Below are positions 1-7,625 of a stretch of 16,247 nucleotides of DNA, in pieces. The DNA comes from JBKPFU01 sp046728975. Lineage in GTDB: Bacteria > Actinomycetota > Thermoleophilia > Gaiellales > Gaiellaceae. Each line of letters opens with the position of its first letter. The first letter of the stretch is position 1. The notes beneath the pieces are model-generated. The model made no database searches. It was not told the origin of the DNA and worked only from the letters and a program-made list of their open reading frames with translations. Made by a program: the position numbers and the translations under genes. The stretch lies in assembly GCA_046728975.1 (NCBI GenBank), contig JBKPFU010000078.1, forward strand, positions 1 to 16,247, in the 5' to 3' direction.

Positions 1-924
1 GCGGTCGCCGTCGTCTGTGGACTGGCCTACGCAATCCCCGTCTCGATCGCCTCGATGCTGACCTTCAACTTCCTCTTCCTGCCGCCGGTGCATACGTTCG
101 AGCTTCGGGAGTCCGAGAACTGGGTGGCGCTGACCGTCTACCTGGCGACCGGTGTGGTGGTCGGAGAGCTCGCAACGCGGTCGCGACGCCTGGCACAGCA
201 GGCCGTCGAAGCCGAGACCCTGCGTCAGAGCGACGCCGTCAAGACCTCCGTTCTTCGCGCCGTCAGCCACGACCTCCGCTCACCGCTCACGGCGATCCGG
301 GCCGCGACCGAAGGGCTCGTAAACCCCGCGCTCGAGCTCGGACCATCGGAACGCGAGGAGCTCTTCGAGACGATTCGGATCGAGGTGCGCCGTCTCGAGC
401 GCCTCGTCGACAACCTGCTCGACCTATCACGGCTCGAGGCGGGTCCCGCGCTGCGACACCCGGAGCTGTGGACGACCGACGCCCTGCTCGCGCGCGCCCT
501 CGAGCAGCTCGGCGGCGACGCCGACCGCGTGCGGGTGGAGCTGCCTCCCGACCTCGCGCCGGTTCGGGTCGACGCCGCGCACGTCGAGCGGGTGCTCGTC
601 AACCTGATCGAGAACGCGCTGAAGTTCTCCTCGCCGACGGATCCGGTCGAGGTCGAGGCCGTTCGTGAATCGGATCGTGTCGTCGTCCGCGTACGCGACC
701 GCGGTCCCGGCATCGCCGAGGGGGACAGGGACCGGATCTTCGAGCCGTTCGAGCGCGGAAGCGATGTGGGCCGGGGGAGCGGCCTCGGTCTCGCGATAGC
801 GCGCGGGTTTGCCGAGGCGAACGGCGGCCGGGTCGGGGTCGAGCCGGCGGATGGCGGTCGGGGCGGGTCCGTCTTCGTGCTCGAGCTTCCTGCCGTAGCC
901 GAGCCCGCGGCACTGCCGAGGTGA
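1..924 (+). CDS. kdpD: KdpD-type sensor histidine kinase, 3' part only
   Basis: The frame is open from base 1, so the gene starts upstream; 307 C-terminal residues are visible. The first ~35 residues are hydrophobic and include NFLFLPPVHTF, typical of the DUF4118 membrane domain of KdpD, followed by another membrane segment and a linker. The kinase core has the H-box VSHDLRSPLTAIRAA (phospho-acceptor His at bases 268-270), the N-box LVNLIENALKFS, and G boxes DRGPGIAEGDRDRIFEPF and GSGLGLAIARGF. All motifs needed for autophosphorylation are present. In the family, KdpD senses K+ limitation or osmotic stress and phosphorylates KdpE. It overlaps the response regulator by GTGA, so the two are translationally coupled. 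The N-terminal KdpD/Usp domains are outside the window; a shorter DUF4118-only kinase cannot be excluded. Confidence 0.9.
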   Translation, partial: AVAVVCGLAYAIPVSIASMLTFNFLFLPPVHTFELRESENWVALTVYLATGVVVGELATRSRRLAQQAVEAETLRQSDAVKTSVLRAVSHDLRSPLTAIRAATEGLVNPALELGPSEREELFETIRIEVRRLERLVDNLLDLSRLEAGPALRHPELWTTDALLARALEQLGGDADRVRVELPPDLAPVRVDAAHVERVLVNLIENALKFSSPTDPVEVEAVRESDRVVVRVRDRGPGIAEGDRDRIFEPFERGSDVGRGSGLGLAIARGFAEANGGRVGVEPADGGRGGSVFVLELPAVAEPAALPR

Positions 925-1604
925 GCGACCAGCGCATCCTCGTCGTCGACGACGAGACTCAGATCGTGCGGGCCCTGCGGACGAGCCTCCAGGGCAAGGG
1001 CTACGAAGTCGACGTCGCCGGGACTGCGGAGCAGGCCCTGGCGAGCGCCGCGATGCGCCCGCCGAACGGCATCATTCTCGACCTGGTCCTCCCGGACGGG
1101 AGCGGCATCGATGTCTGCCGCGAGCTTCGCCGGTGGATCAACGTGCCGATCCTCGTCCTGTCGGCGGTCGGCGACGAGCAGGAGAAGGTCGCGGCTCTCG
1201 ACGCCGGTGCGGACGACTACGTGACGAAACCGTTTGGAATCGACGAGCTGCTCGCGCGGTTGCGCGCGGCGCTACGACGCGTCGACGCGCCTACTGAGGC
1301 GGTGGCCGATCTTGGGGAGCTCGTCGTCGACCTCGAGCGGCGGTTCGTGACGCTGCGCGGCGAGCCCGTGTCGCTGACGCCCACGGAGTTCGACCTCTTG
1401 CGCGTCTTCGTGCGCAACGAGGGCAGGCTCCTAACCCATCCGATGATCCTGCGTGAGGTGTGGGGCCCGGCGTACGGCGACGAGTCCCACTACCTCCACG
1501 TCTACGTCTCGCAGCTCCGCCGGAAGATCGAGCCCGACCCGACGCGCCCACGGTTCATCCTGACCGAGCCGGGCGCGGGATACCGCCTCGTTCGGCCGTC
1601 TTGA
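921..1604 (+). CDS. kdpE: KdpE-type response regulator (OmpR/PhoB family)
   Basis: This is a 227-residue two-domain regulator. The receiver domain (about 5-118) has the acidic pair D10-D11, phospho-acceptor D54 in IILDLVLPDGSG, the Ser81 switch residue and K103 in VTKPF. The C-terminal OmpR-type winged helix (about 128-225) has the usual SLTPTEFDLLRVFVRNEGR and YLHVYVSQLRRKIEPDP segments and ends in GAGYRLVRPS. The GTG start at 921 shares GTGA with the kinase stop, which fixes the start. With its kinase partner it should control potassium uptake genes. TTGAG direct repeats directly after the stop are candidate binding sites, suggesting that the downstream usp-permease pair is a target. Assignment to KdpE rather than another OmpR-family regulator rests mainly on the kinase partner and context. 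Confidence 0.9.
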   Translation: MSDQRILVVDDETQIVRALRTSLQGKGYEVDVAGTAEQALASAAMRPPNGIILDLVLPDGSGIDVCRELRRWINVPILVLSAVGDEQEKVAALDAGADDYVTKPFGIDELLARLRAALRRVDAPTEAVADLGELVVDLERRFVTLRGEPVSLTPTEFDLLRVFVRNEGRLLTHPMILREVWGPAYGDESHYLHVYVSQLRRKIEPDPTRPRFILTEPGAGYRLVRPS

Positions 1605-1665
1605 GCGCATCTTGAGACGTGACGGCGCAATTTTGAGACGGCGCTGACCTCCCCCGGCGTACGTT
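1601..1665 (+). promoter_or_regulatory. Candidate KdpE-type site and promoter for the usp-permease pair
   Basis: TTGAG occurs at 1601, 1612 and 1633, that is at spacings of 11 and 21 bp, on one face of the helix; two copies continue as TTGAGACG. OmpR/PhoB-family regulators bind direct repeats with an ~11-bp period. A TAnnnT box, TACGTT, at 1660-1665 would place the transcription start near 1672, exactly at the GTG of the usp gene, suggesting a leaderless mRNA. No good -35 box is seen, as expected for an activated promoter, and the last TTGAG would lie near -39. Repeats and spacing are seen; the binding role is inferred. Confidence 0.45.
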
Positions 1666-1671
1666 GACCCC

Positions 1672-2205
1672 GTGGCGCTTCTCGCTCGATTCATCCCCCT
1701 GCTGGACCGTGGCCGCCGTCGCCTGCGCCGGACCGCTCGCGCGGTTACCGGCCGGCTCAGGATGGTCGTCGTCCCGCTACTCGACCCCAAGCAGACCCGT
1801 CACGCGCTCGACCTCGCCTGCAAGCTCGCGGCCGATCGAGGCGCGCGCATCCTCCTCATCGCGCCGCTGTTCGTCGAGTCCGAGCTTCCGCTCGATGCGC
1901 AGTTCGACGACGAGGAGGCGGCGCTCAGGGCGGAGCTCGACCGTGAGCGCGCGCTCGTCGAAAGCTATGGGATCAGCGCGCACGGGCAGATCGTGCGCGC
2001 GCGGCACGGTCAGCTGGGGCGCGGTCTCGCCGAGGTTGCCGAGGATGTACGCGCGTCGCTGATCGTCATCGGAGCGCCTGTCGATTCGCAACGTGGATTC
2101 CGACGGCCCTTCTCGCGCGATGTCTGGTCGGTGCTCCACGACGCGCCGTGTCCGGTGATGATCGCCACGGGAAGGCCCCGAGTGCGCGCACGAGCGGCGG
2201 CGTGA
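1672..2205 (+). CDS. UspA-like universal stress protein
   Basis: This 177-residue protein has a Usp fold from about residue 31: a first strand RMVVVPLLD, helix RHALDLACKLAADRGARILL, a later strand SLIVIGAP, and a C-terminal HDAPCPVMIATGRP matching the Usp ending HAPCPVLV. The usual ATP-binding signature GxxGx9G(S/T) is not intact: the segment after GAP reads VDSQRGFRRPFSRDV, so it may belong to the non-ATP-binding Usp class. A basic leader of about 30 residues precedes the domain. The GTG at 1672 was chosen because it fits a leaderless promoter just upstream; an ATG at 1762 would remove the leader and is the main alternative. Neither start has a clear Shine-Dalgarno. It overlaps the permease by GTGA, suggesting a joint role in K+ transport or stress control. 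Confidence 0.8.
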   Translation: MALLARFIPLLDRGRRRLRRTARAVTGRLRMVVVPLLDPKQTRHALDLACKLAADRGARILLIAPLFVESELPLDAQFDDEEAALRAELDRERALVESYGISAHGQIVRARHGQLGRGLAEVAEDVRASLIVIGAPVDSQRGFRRPFSRDVWSVLHDAPCPVMIATGRPRVRARAAA

Positions 2206-4475
2206 ACTCCACTGTCGAGGCACCTGCGGCGCGATCTCTGAAACGGGCGATCGTCGGCCGCCCGATGGCGACCGGCGAGCTCGAGGAGACGCTCCTTCCG
2301 AAGACGCTCGCCCTGCCCATCTTCGCGTCCGACCCGCTCTCGTCCGTTGCCTACGCGACCGAGTCCGCTCTCATCGTGCTCGTCGCCGCCTCTGCCTCCG
2401 CGGCTCACCTGGTCTTCCCGGTCTCGCTGGCGATTGCCGCCCTGCTGGCGATCGTCATCATCTCGTACCGGCAGACCGTCCGCGCCTACGAGACGAGCGG
2501 GGGCGCGTATGTCGTCGCGAAGGACAACCTCGGCACGCTGCCGAGCCTCGTGGGGGCCGCCGCCCTGCTCACCGACTACGTGCTCACGGTAGCCGTCTCG
2601 ATCGCCGCGGGGATCTTCGCGGTGACTTCGTTCGCTCCATCGCTCGGTCCGCACAAGGTGGTGCTTTCACTGGCCTGCCTCGGCGTGATCGTCTTCGTCA
2701 ACCTCCGTGGTGTTCGCGAGTCGGGCTTGGCGTTCGCGCTTCCGACGTACGCATTCGTGACGGCGATGCTGGCACTGGTCGTCGTCGGGCTCGCGAAGAC
2801 GATCTTCGGGGAGACGCCTGACGTGGTCGTCCCCGACCCCGTCGCGGCCGGCGCCGGCGGCGTCACCCTCTTCGTCCTGCTCCGCGCCTTCTCGTCGGGC
2901 TCGACGGCGCTGACCGGCGTCGAGGCGATCGCGAACGGCGTCAACGCCTTCCGTAAGCCGCACGGGAAGAACGCAGCGGCGACGCTGGCGATCCTCGGCG
3001 CGATCGCGATCACGCTCTTCCTCGGCGTCTCCTACCTGGCCGTCCAGGAGCACGCACGCCCGAGTGAGACAGCGTCGGTGGTGTCCCAGATCGCCCGCGC
3101 GACCTTTCCCGACGGCTCGGCCGCGGGCTTCATGTACTACGCGGTGCAGGCGACGACGCTCTTGATCCTCGTTCTCGCGGCGAACACCTCGTTCCAGGGG
3201 TTCCCACGGCTCGCTGCGCTGCTGGCCCGAGACGGGTTCGCGCCGCGGCAGTTCACCAACCTCGGCGACCGGCTCGTCTTCTCGAACGGAATGCTCGTCC
3301 TCGCGACACTGGCCGGCCTGCTGATCTGGATCTACGGCGCGAACGTCAATTCGCTGATCCACCTGTACGTGATCGGCGTCTTCACCGCGTTCACCCTCTC
3401 GCAGGCCGGCATGGTCCGGTACTGGAAGCGCGTCCGGGAGCCGGGCTGGCACTACCGCGCGATCGTCAACGCCGTCGGCGCGAGCGCGACCGGGCTCGTC
3501 ACGGCGATCGTGATCGTGACGAAGTTCGCGGCCGGCGCGTGGATCGTGACTGTCGCGATCCCGGCGCTCGTGCTCCTCTGCTACGCGACCCGCCGCCATT
3601 ACCGGGGGATCGAACGGCGGCTTCGGGCCGGGGCGGACGCGGTCGTCGCGGCGCCGCCGCCGACGAACACGACGCTGCTCCTCGTCGAGTCGATCGACGA
3701 GGCGACGGCTGACGCCCTCTGGTTCGCGCGAACGACGAGCGACGGGGGGTTCCGCGCGATCCATGTCCCCACGCGGGACACCGATTCCGGCATCAAGCCG
3801 CGGTGGTTTCGCTTCTCCGACGAGCAATCGCACCTCGAGGTGCTCGACGGGTCGCTCGGCGTGACGGAGGCCGTGCTCGAGCAGGTCTGGCGGCGGCCGC
3901 GCGGCGAGTCGAGTTTCGTCACGGTGGTGATTCCCGAGCTCTTCCGCCGCGCGGCGCTGGGCGACGCGATCAGGCGGCCGCGCGAGCTGCTGCTGAAGCT
4001 GCGGCTGCTCTCCGAGCCGGGTGTTGTAGTCGCGGACGTGCCTGCCCTCGCGGGATCCACCGAGGGGTCTCCGGAGGGTGCGGCCGTGCGCGTGCTTGTC
4101 TCGGATGTCAATGCGGCTTCGATGCGGGCGGTCAACTATGCCCGCGCCCTCGGGATCAAGGACGCGCGCGCGGTCAATTTCGCCTTCAGCGCCGAGGACG
4201 GCGAGGCGATTCGGCGCGAGTGGAATGCCCGCGGCCCGCAGATCCCGCTCGAGATCGACGAGGCGCCGTATCGCGATATCGGGACCCCATTGCTCTCGTA
4301 TCTCCGCGAGCTGACCGACGGTGGCAGGACGGAGGTGATCGTGGTTATGCCGGAGCTGGTCGTCCGCGGCCCGAGCCGCGCGCTCCACAGCCAGCGCGCC
4401 CTCTACGTCAAGCGCCTGCTCCTGTTCGAGCCGCGGGTGATCCTGGCGTCGGTCCCGTACCAGCTGCTGCGCTGA
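2202..4475 (+). CDS. kimA: APC-superfamily permease, KimA-like potassium importer
   Basis: The GTG at 2202 overlaps the usp stop (GTGA), giving 757 residues; an in-frame ATG at 2148 would lie deep inside usp and is less likely. Residues ~35-467 form a multi-span APC core including SDPLSSVAYATE, YETSGGAYVVAKDNLG, LLTDYVLTVAVSIAAG and TKFAAGAWIV. D44, Y51, D125 and Y126 match the K+-site residues I recall for Bacillus KimA (D36, Y43, D117, Y118) with one constant offset of 8, and Y389 lies in a KimA-like HLYVIGVFTAF helix. The ~290-residue soluble tail looks like two Usp-like halves (LLLVESID and VRVLVSDVN strands), longer than I would expect for KimA. In KimA the tail is the regulatory c-di-AMP-binding part; that is not shown here. 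Position after kdpDE supports K+ uptake; amino acid transport is the alternative. Confidence 0.8.
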   Translation: MNSTVEAPAARSLKRAIVGRPMATGELEETLLPKTLALPIFASDPLSSVAYATESALIVLVAASASAAHLVFPVSLAIAALLAIVIISYRQTVRAYETSGGAYVVAKDNLGTLPSLVGAAALLTDYVLTVAVSIAAGIFAVTSFAPSLGPHKVVLSLACLGVIVFVNLRGVRESGLAFALPTYAFVTAMLALVVVGLAKTIFGETPDVVVPDPVAAGAGGVTLFVLLRAFSSGSTALTGVEAIANGVNAFRKPHGKNAAATLAILGAIAITLFLGVSYLAVQEHARPSETASVVSQIARATFPDGSAAGFMYYAVQATTLLILVLAANTSFQGFPRLAALLARDGFAPRQFTNLGDRLVFSNGMLVLATLAGLLIWIYGANVNSLIHLYVIGVFTAFTLSQAGMVRYWKRVREPGWHYRAIVNAVGASATGLVTAIVIVTKFAAGAWIVTVAIPALVLLCYATRRHYRGIERRLRAGADAVVAAPPPTNTTLLLVESIDEATADALWFARTTSDGGFRAIHVPTRDTDSGIKPRWFRFSDEQSHLEVLDGSLGVTEAVLEQVWRRPRGESSFVTVVIPELFRRAALGDAIRRPRELLLKLRLLSEPGVVVADVPALAGSTEGSPEGAAVRVLVSDVNAASMRAVNYARALGIKDARAVNFAFSAEDGEAIRREWNARGPQIPLEIDEAPYRDIGTPLLSYLRELTDGGRTEVIVVMPELVVRGPSRALHSQRALYVKRLLLFEPRVILASVPYQLLR

Positions 4476-4487
4476 CCGTCCGCGGCC

Positions 4488-5783
4488 CTACGACCCGAGC
4501 AGCGTCTCGTTGAAGAAGCCGACCACCCGGCGCTCGTACTCGCGCGGCCGGTCCGTGAGACCGTGCGTGTGCGAGGTGTCGACCTTCCAGATCTGTTTCG
4601 GCTCACCGGCGGCCTCGTAGTACTCGGGGTTGTTGTCCTCGCCGCCCGCGCCCTTCGTCGCGTAGATGAAGAACACGGCCGTCGGCGCGATCTTGGGCGC
4701 GAGATTCTTCAGGTTCGGCGGTGGCAGCTGGTTTGCGAAGACCGCCATGCCCGCCGTCGTTACCGCCGAGACCGCGATCTCCGGCAGCTTCGACGCGCGC
4801 ACGTGCACGACGTCCTCGCGCACGGAGCGAGCGCCCGCACCGTCCGAGACGATCGCTTTCAGCCCGTTCGTCTCGGCGGCGGCCTGCAAGAGCGCCTCAC
4901 CGCCGACCGACAGCCCGACCCCGCCGATGCGGTTCTCGTCGACGTCGGCACGCGCGCGGAGGAAGCGCAGCGCTCCCTTGAGGTCGCGATCGAAGTCCCA
5001 GCCCAACGCGTTCGGATCGCCCTCGCTCTCGCCTTCGCCCCTACGGTCGAAGACGAGCACGCCGTACCCGTGGCGGACGAGCATCCGCGCGTGCTTCTGC
5101 GTCCCCTTCTTGCCGGGGAAGACGATCACGGTCGCCCGGTTCTTCGAGGGGACGAACCACCCTTTCAGCCTCAGGCCGTCGCTCGTGTCGAATGCGACCT
5201 TCTCGTACGGCGCGCCGAGGTTCCCAGTGTCCGTCTTCGTCCGGGCGGCGTGTGTGAACCCGTACGAGAGCGAGAGCGGGAACAGGACGAAGAACACGAC
5301 GAGAAGGCTGGCGACGCCCAGGAGGAGTCGTCGCGTGTAACGCCAGATGTGCCTGTCATCGCGTCGTCTCGACCGCCAGAGCGTCGCGATGCCGACCGCG
5401 ACAAGGACGATTCCACCCACGAGCGCGAGGAGGCCCGTGTAATCGTCGCCGGACAACCCGTCCTTCGGGCCGTAGTACGCGGGCTCGATCGCGCCGATGA
5501 CGATCCCGAGGATGCCGAAGAACAGCGCGAGCACAGCCCGGAATCCCGCTCGGAGCCGCGGATAGGCCACGGCGGCGACGCCGAGGACCGCGAGCGGCAC
5601 GAGCCCGCTGACGAGGTGATCACTCGCTGAAATGCCCGGCTCAGGCTGCAGGAAGTTGTCGTCGAGCAGATGGACGGCGATCGCCAGGAAGCCGGCGAGG
5701 GCGAGCTTCGTCTCGAGGGTCGCCGCCCGCACGCGCTCGAGCACCCCTTGCCGCTCGGACAGCCGATCGGCGGCCACGCCCAT
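4488..5783 (-). CDS. Membrane-anchored alpha/beta hydrolase
   Basis: This 431-residue protein has an N-terminal half with about five hydrophobic segments (roughly 26-41, 57-74, 81-100, 116-136, 153-175) and a C-terminal alpha/beta hydrolase domain (about 190-431). The hydrolase part contains VIVFPGKKG (oxyanion-hole region), GVLVFDRRGEGES, the nucleophile elbow GLSVG with Ser292, and a C-terminal SHTHGL whose His405 or His407 is the likely catalytic base; D383 is a possible acid. It resembles the BAAT/dienelactone-hydrolase-like esterases and peptidases, but the substrate cannot be read from sequence. The ATG at 5783 is preceded by GAGAGGG at a suitable distance. Its 3' end is only 12 bp from the permease end (convergent) with no terminator between them. 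Which side of the membrane the domain faces is not decided. Confidence 0.85.
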   Translation of the reverse strand: MGVAADRLSERQGVLERVRAATLETKLALAGFLAIAVHLLDDNFLQPEPGISASDHLVSGLVPLAVLGVAAVAYPRLRAGFRAVLALFFGILGIVIGAIEPAYYGPKDGLSGDDYTGLLALVGGIVLVAVGIATLWRSRRRDDRHIWRYTRRLLLGVASLLVVFFVLFPLSLSYGFTHAARTKTDTGNLGAPYEKVAFDTSDGLRLKGWFVPSKNRATVIVFPGKKGTQKHARMLVRHGYGVLVFDRRGEGESEGDPNALGWDFDRDLKGALRFLRARADVDENRIGGVGLSVGGEALLQAAAETNGLKAIVSDGAGARSVREDVVHVRASKLPEIAVSAVTTAGMAVFANQLPPPNLKNLAPKIAPTAVFFIYATKGAGGEDNNPEYYEAAGEPKQIWKVDTSHTHGLTDRPREYERRVVGFFNETLLGS

Positions 5784-5844
5784 GCCGCGACCCTCTCACG
5801 GCGCGCGGCTTGGTTCAACGGGCGCGGCTCGACGCGCGCCCATT

Positions 5845-5854
5845 TCACCGGTGA
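5845..5854. promoter_or_regulatory. Palindrome upstream of hydrolase gene
   Basis: TCACCGGTGA is a perfect 10-bp palindrome about 62 bp upstream of the hydrolase ATG on the minus strand, where an operator could sit. Only one copy is seen, so its function is speculative. Confidence 0.2.
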
Positions 5855-5926
5855 GTCGATCTCAGCTCGCCGCCAGACCGGCGACCGTACCGGGCAAGCC
5901 TCCCATGAGCCGAGGGCGCCTCCCGT

Positions 5927-5952
5927 GAATGACCAGTGAGTTCGGGTCATTC
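5927..5952. repeat. Inverted repeat GAATGACC / GGTCATTC
   Basis: Two perfect 8-bp arms (5927-5934 and 5945-5952) flank a 10-base loop. It could be an operator for the hydrolase gene or part of the transcript-end structure of the BTAD gene; there is no T-tract directly beside it. Confidence 0.3.
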
Positions 5953-5999
5953 GTCAGCCGAAGCCGAAGCGCACGATCCGTTACACAGAGGTTCCGAAA

Positions 6000-6031
6000 A
6001 ACGAAGGAGCGCCCGGAGGCGCTCCTTCGTT
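6000..6031 (-). terminator. Rho-independent terminator (minus strand) after the BTAD gene
   Basis: Arms ACGAAGGAGCGCC (6001-6013) and GGCGCTCCTTCGT (6018-6030) pair perfectly around a CGGA loop, with one more A-T pair outside. Read on the minus strand the stem is followed at once by TTTTCGG, giving the U-tract of an intrinsic terminator. It lies about 210 bp past the stop of the BTAD regulator gene. Confidence 0.75.
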
Positions 6032-6241
6032 CGCCGAGCCGATTTCGCTTTCGTCCACCGTTCTCGCTGACCTTCGGCTTCCGCCTAGTGCCTTCGAGCT
6101 CGGCTTCGTCCTACTTGCGCTCCGTGCTCGGCGCGGATGGGAATCTAGGAGAGGACCGGTTGCTGCACAAGGGCAGCGAAAAGAAAAACCTCGCAATTTG
6201 GGAACTCGAGTTTTTGGATCGCCAGTTTGCGCGGTCGCGGA

Positions 6242-7588
6242 TCAGAACTCGCCGGCGCTCCAGACGCGCTGGTGGAAGCGGCGCGCCAGCGGGTCGAACA
6301 CCGCGAGGAACCTCTTCTTCGCTTGGGTCGCCTTCGCATCGGCGGTCCACGCGGCGCGCAGGTCGGCGTCGGGCTTCGGAGGCCCGCAGCCGGTTCGGCC
6401 GAACAGCCAGTCGCGGTAGTGCCAATCGGCTGCGATCGATGCGTGCGCCGCCTTCTGAAACAGGTCGGAGGCCTGTAGCGCTGCCGCGTTGTCGGGAACG
6501 GAGAGCGCGGCGACCTGCTGGAGGAGGCTCTGGCGGTTCCGCTGCACGCTGTTCAGGCGCTCGACGGCGGCATTCGCCGACAGGTCGCAGTTGACCGCTC
6601 CTCGAACGGCCGCCGCGATCTCGCGCCGTCCTTCGCTCGACTGGTCGAGGAAGTTTTCGAGCTTCCCGACGAACGGGCGCAGGTCGCTCCCGCGCTTGTC
6701 GGAGGAGCCGTTGCTTGCGAGGACGAGCGCCGTGGTCACAGCGGTGACGACTGCGAGCGCGACGACCGCCACGAGCACGGGCAGGAGCCGCCCGCGCGGC
6801 TGGGGCGGCGGGGCCTCGCCCAGCGCCACGGTCGGCGGCCGCCGACCGGGCTCCAGGCTTGGATCGTGCTGAAGGATTGCCCGCTCGAGCTCCTGGAGCC
6901 CCGAGCTCGGCTCGATCCCGAGCTCGTCGCTGAGCGTCTCGCGGGTGCGGCGGTAGACCTCGAGCGCCTCGGCCTGTCGATCCGAGCGGTAGAGAGCGAG
7001 CATGAGCTGCCCGCGGGGGCGTTCCCGGTACGGCTCGCGGGAGATGAGCTCCTCGAGCTCCGGCACGACCTTTGCGTGACGCCCGAGCGCGAGGTCGACC
7101 TCGATCCGGTCCTCGACGGCTGCGAGGCGGGCGTCCTCCAGCCTCGCACCGGCATCCCGACCGAACGGCTCGGAGTCGAATTCGGCGAATGCAGGGCCGC
7201 GCCAGAGGCCGAGCGCCTGCTCGAACCGCTTCGCGGCGCGATTGGCGTCACCGCTCTCGAGCAGCTCGCGCCCCTCCCGGGCGAGGCCTTCGAAGCGGTC
7301 GAGGTCGAGCTCTCCCTCCTCGACCCGGAGCGAGTAACCGGGCGGCTTCGTGAGGACGCGGTCGGCTCCAATCGCCTTTCGCAGCTGCGAGACGTAGACC
7401 TGGAGCGCCTTCGTGGCGGTCTCCGGCGGCTGCTCGCCCCAGAGTGCGTCGACCAGCTCGCTCGTCGAGACGACACGATTCCGGTTCAGCAGCAGGAGGG
7501 CAAAGAGCGCGCGCGGCTTTGCAGCCGGCAACGGGACAGGACGTCCCTCGGCGACCGCTTCGACCGGCCCGAGGACGCGGAGCTCCAT
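6242..7588 (-). CDS. Membrane-anchored AfsR/SARP (BTAD) transcriptional regulator
   Basis: This 448-residue protein starts with a SARP-type winged-helix DNA-binding domain (about 1-90: MELRVLGPVEAV, KPRALFALLLLNRNRVVST, ELVDALWGE, ALQVYVSQLRKAIG, PPGYSLRV). A bacterial transcriptional activation domain (BTAD, about 95-243) follows, with the usual RETLSDELGIEPSSGLQELE ending. After a Pro-rich linker comes one membrane helix (about 268-291). The last ~157 residues should then lie outside the cytoplasm; they are helical-looking, contain only two Cys (334 and 401) and match no family I recognise. It thus resembles a ToxR-like one-component sensor. The ATG at 7588 gives the canonical N-terminus, although its ribosome site is weak. 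It is divergent from the secreted-protein gene at 7696, with 11-bp repeats of SARP-box type between them. Confidence 0.88.
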   Translation of the reverse strand: MELRVLGPVEAVAEGRPVPLPAAKPRALFALLLLNRNRVVSTSELVDALWGEQPPETATKALQVYVSQLRKAIGADRVLTKPPGYSLRVEEGELDLDRFEGLAREGRELLESGDANRAAKRFEQALGLWRGPAFAEFDSEPFGRDAGARLEDARLAAVEDRIEVDLALGRHAKVVPELEELISREPYRERPRGQLMLALYRSDRQAEALEVYRRTRETLSDELGIEPSSGLQELERAILQHDPSLEPGRRPPTVALGEAPPPQPRGRLLPVLVAVVALAVVTAVTTALVLASNGSSDKRGSDLRPFVGKLENFLDQSSEGRREIAAAVRGAVNCDLSANAAVERLNSVQRNRQSLLQQVAALSVPDNAAALQASDLFQKAAHASIAADWHYRDWLFGRTGCGPPKPDADLRAAWTADAKATQAKKRFLAVFDPLARRFHQRVWSAGEF

Positions 7589-7625
7589 GTACCCAATGAT
7601 GATCGCACGTCCTGACCGCGCGGCC

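Larger units (their letters stand above)
5784..6241. other. 458-bp intergenic region
   Basis: This stretch lies downstream of the BTAD regulator gene and upstream of the hydrolase gene, both on the minus strand. It holds a 10-bp palindrome (5845-5854), an 8-bp inverted repeat (5927-5952) and a strong minus-strand terminator (6000-6031). The part at 6170-6230 is clearly more AT-rich than its surroundings, with the palindrome AACTCGAGTT at 6203-6212. I see no convincing gene: the open frames here have no ribosome site, and the longest runs on into the regulator gene on the opposite strand. Confidence 0.6.

Noticed and set aside
2148..2201. ATG at 2148 as permease start
   Set aside because: It would overlap the usp gene by 58 bases; the GTG at 2202 makes the GTGA overlap used at other junctions here.
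2667..4388. 573-codon open frame on the minus strand opposite the permease gene
   Set aside because: It is made of Arg/Asp/Glu-rich low-complexity protein without domains, as expected opposite a GC-rich gene; the plus-strand permease explains the region.
4563..5630. 355-codon plus-strand open frame opposite the hydrolase gene
   Set aside because: Arg/Glu-rich shadow frame; the minus-strand hydrolase has catalytic motifs, membrane segments and a ribosome site.
5929..6594. 221-codon plus-strand open frame starting in the intergenic region
   Set aside because: Ser/Arg-rich, no ribosome site, crosses the terminator hairpin and overlaps the 3' end of the BTAD gene.
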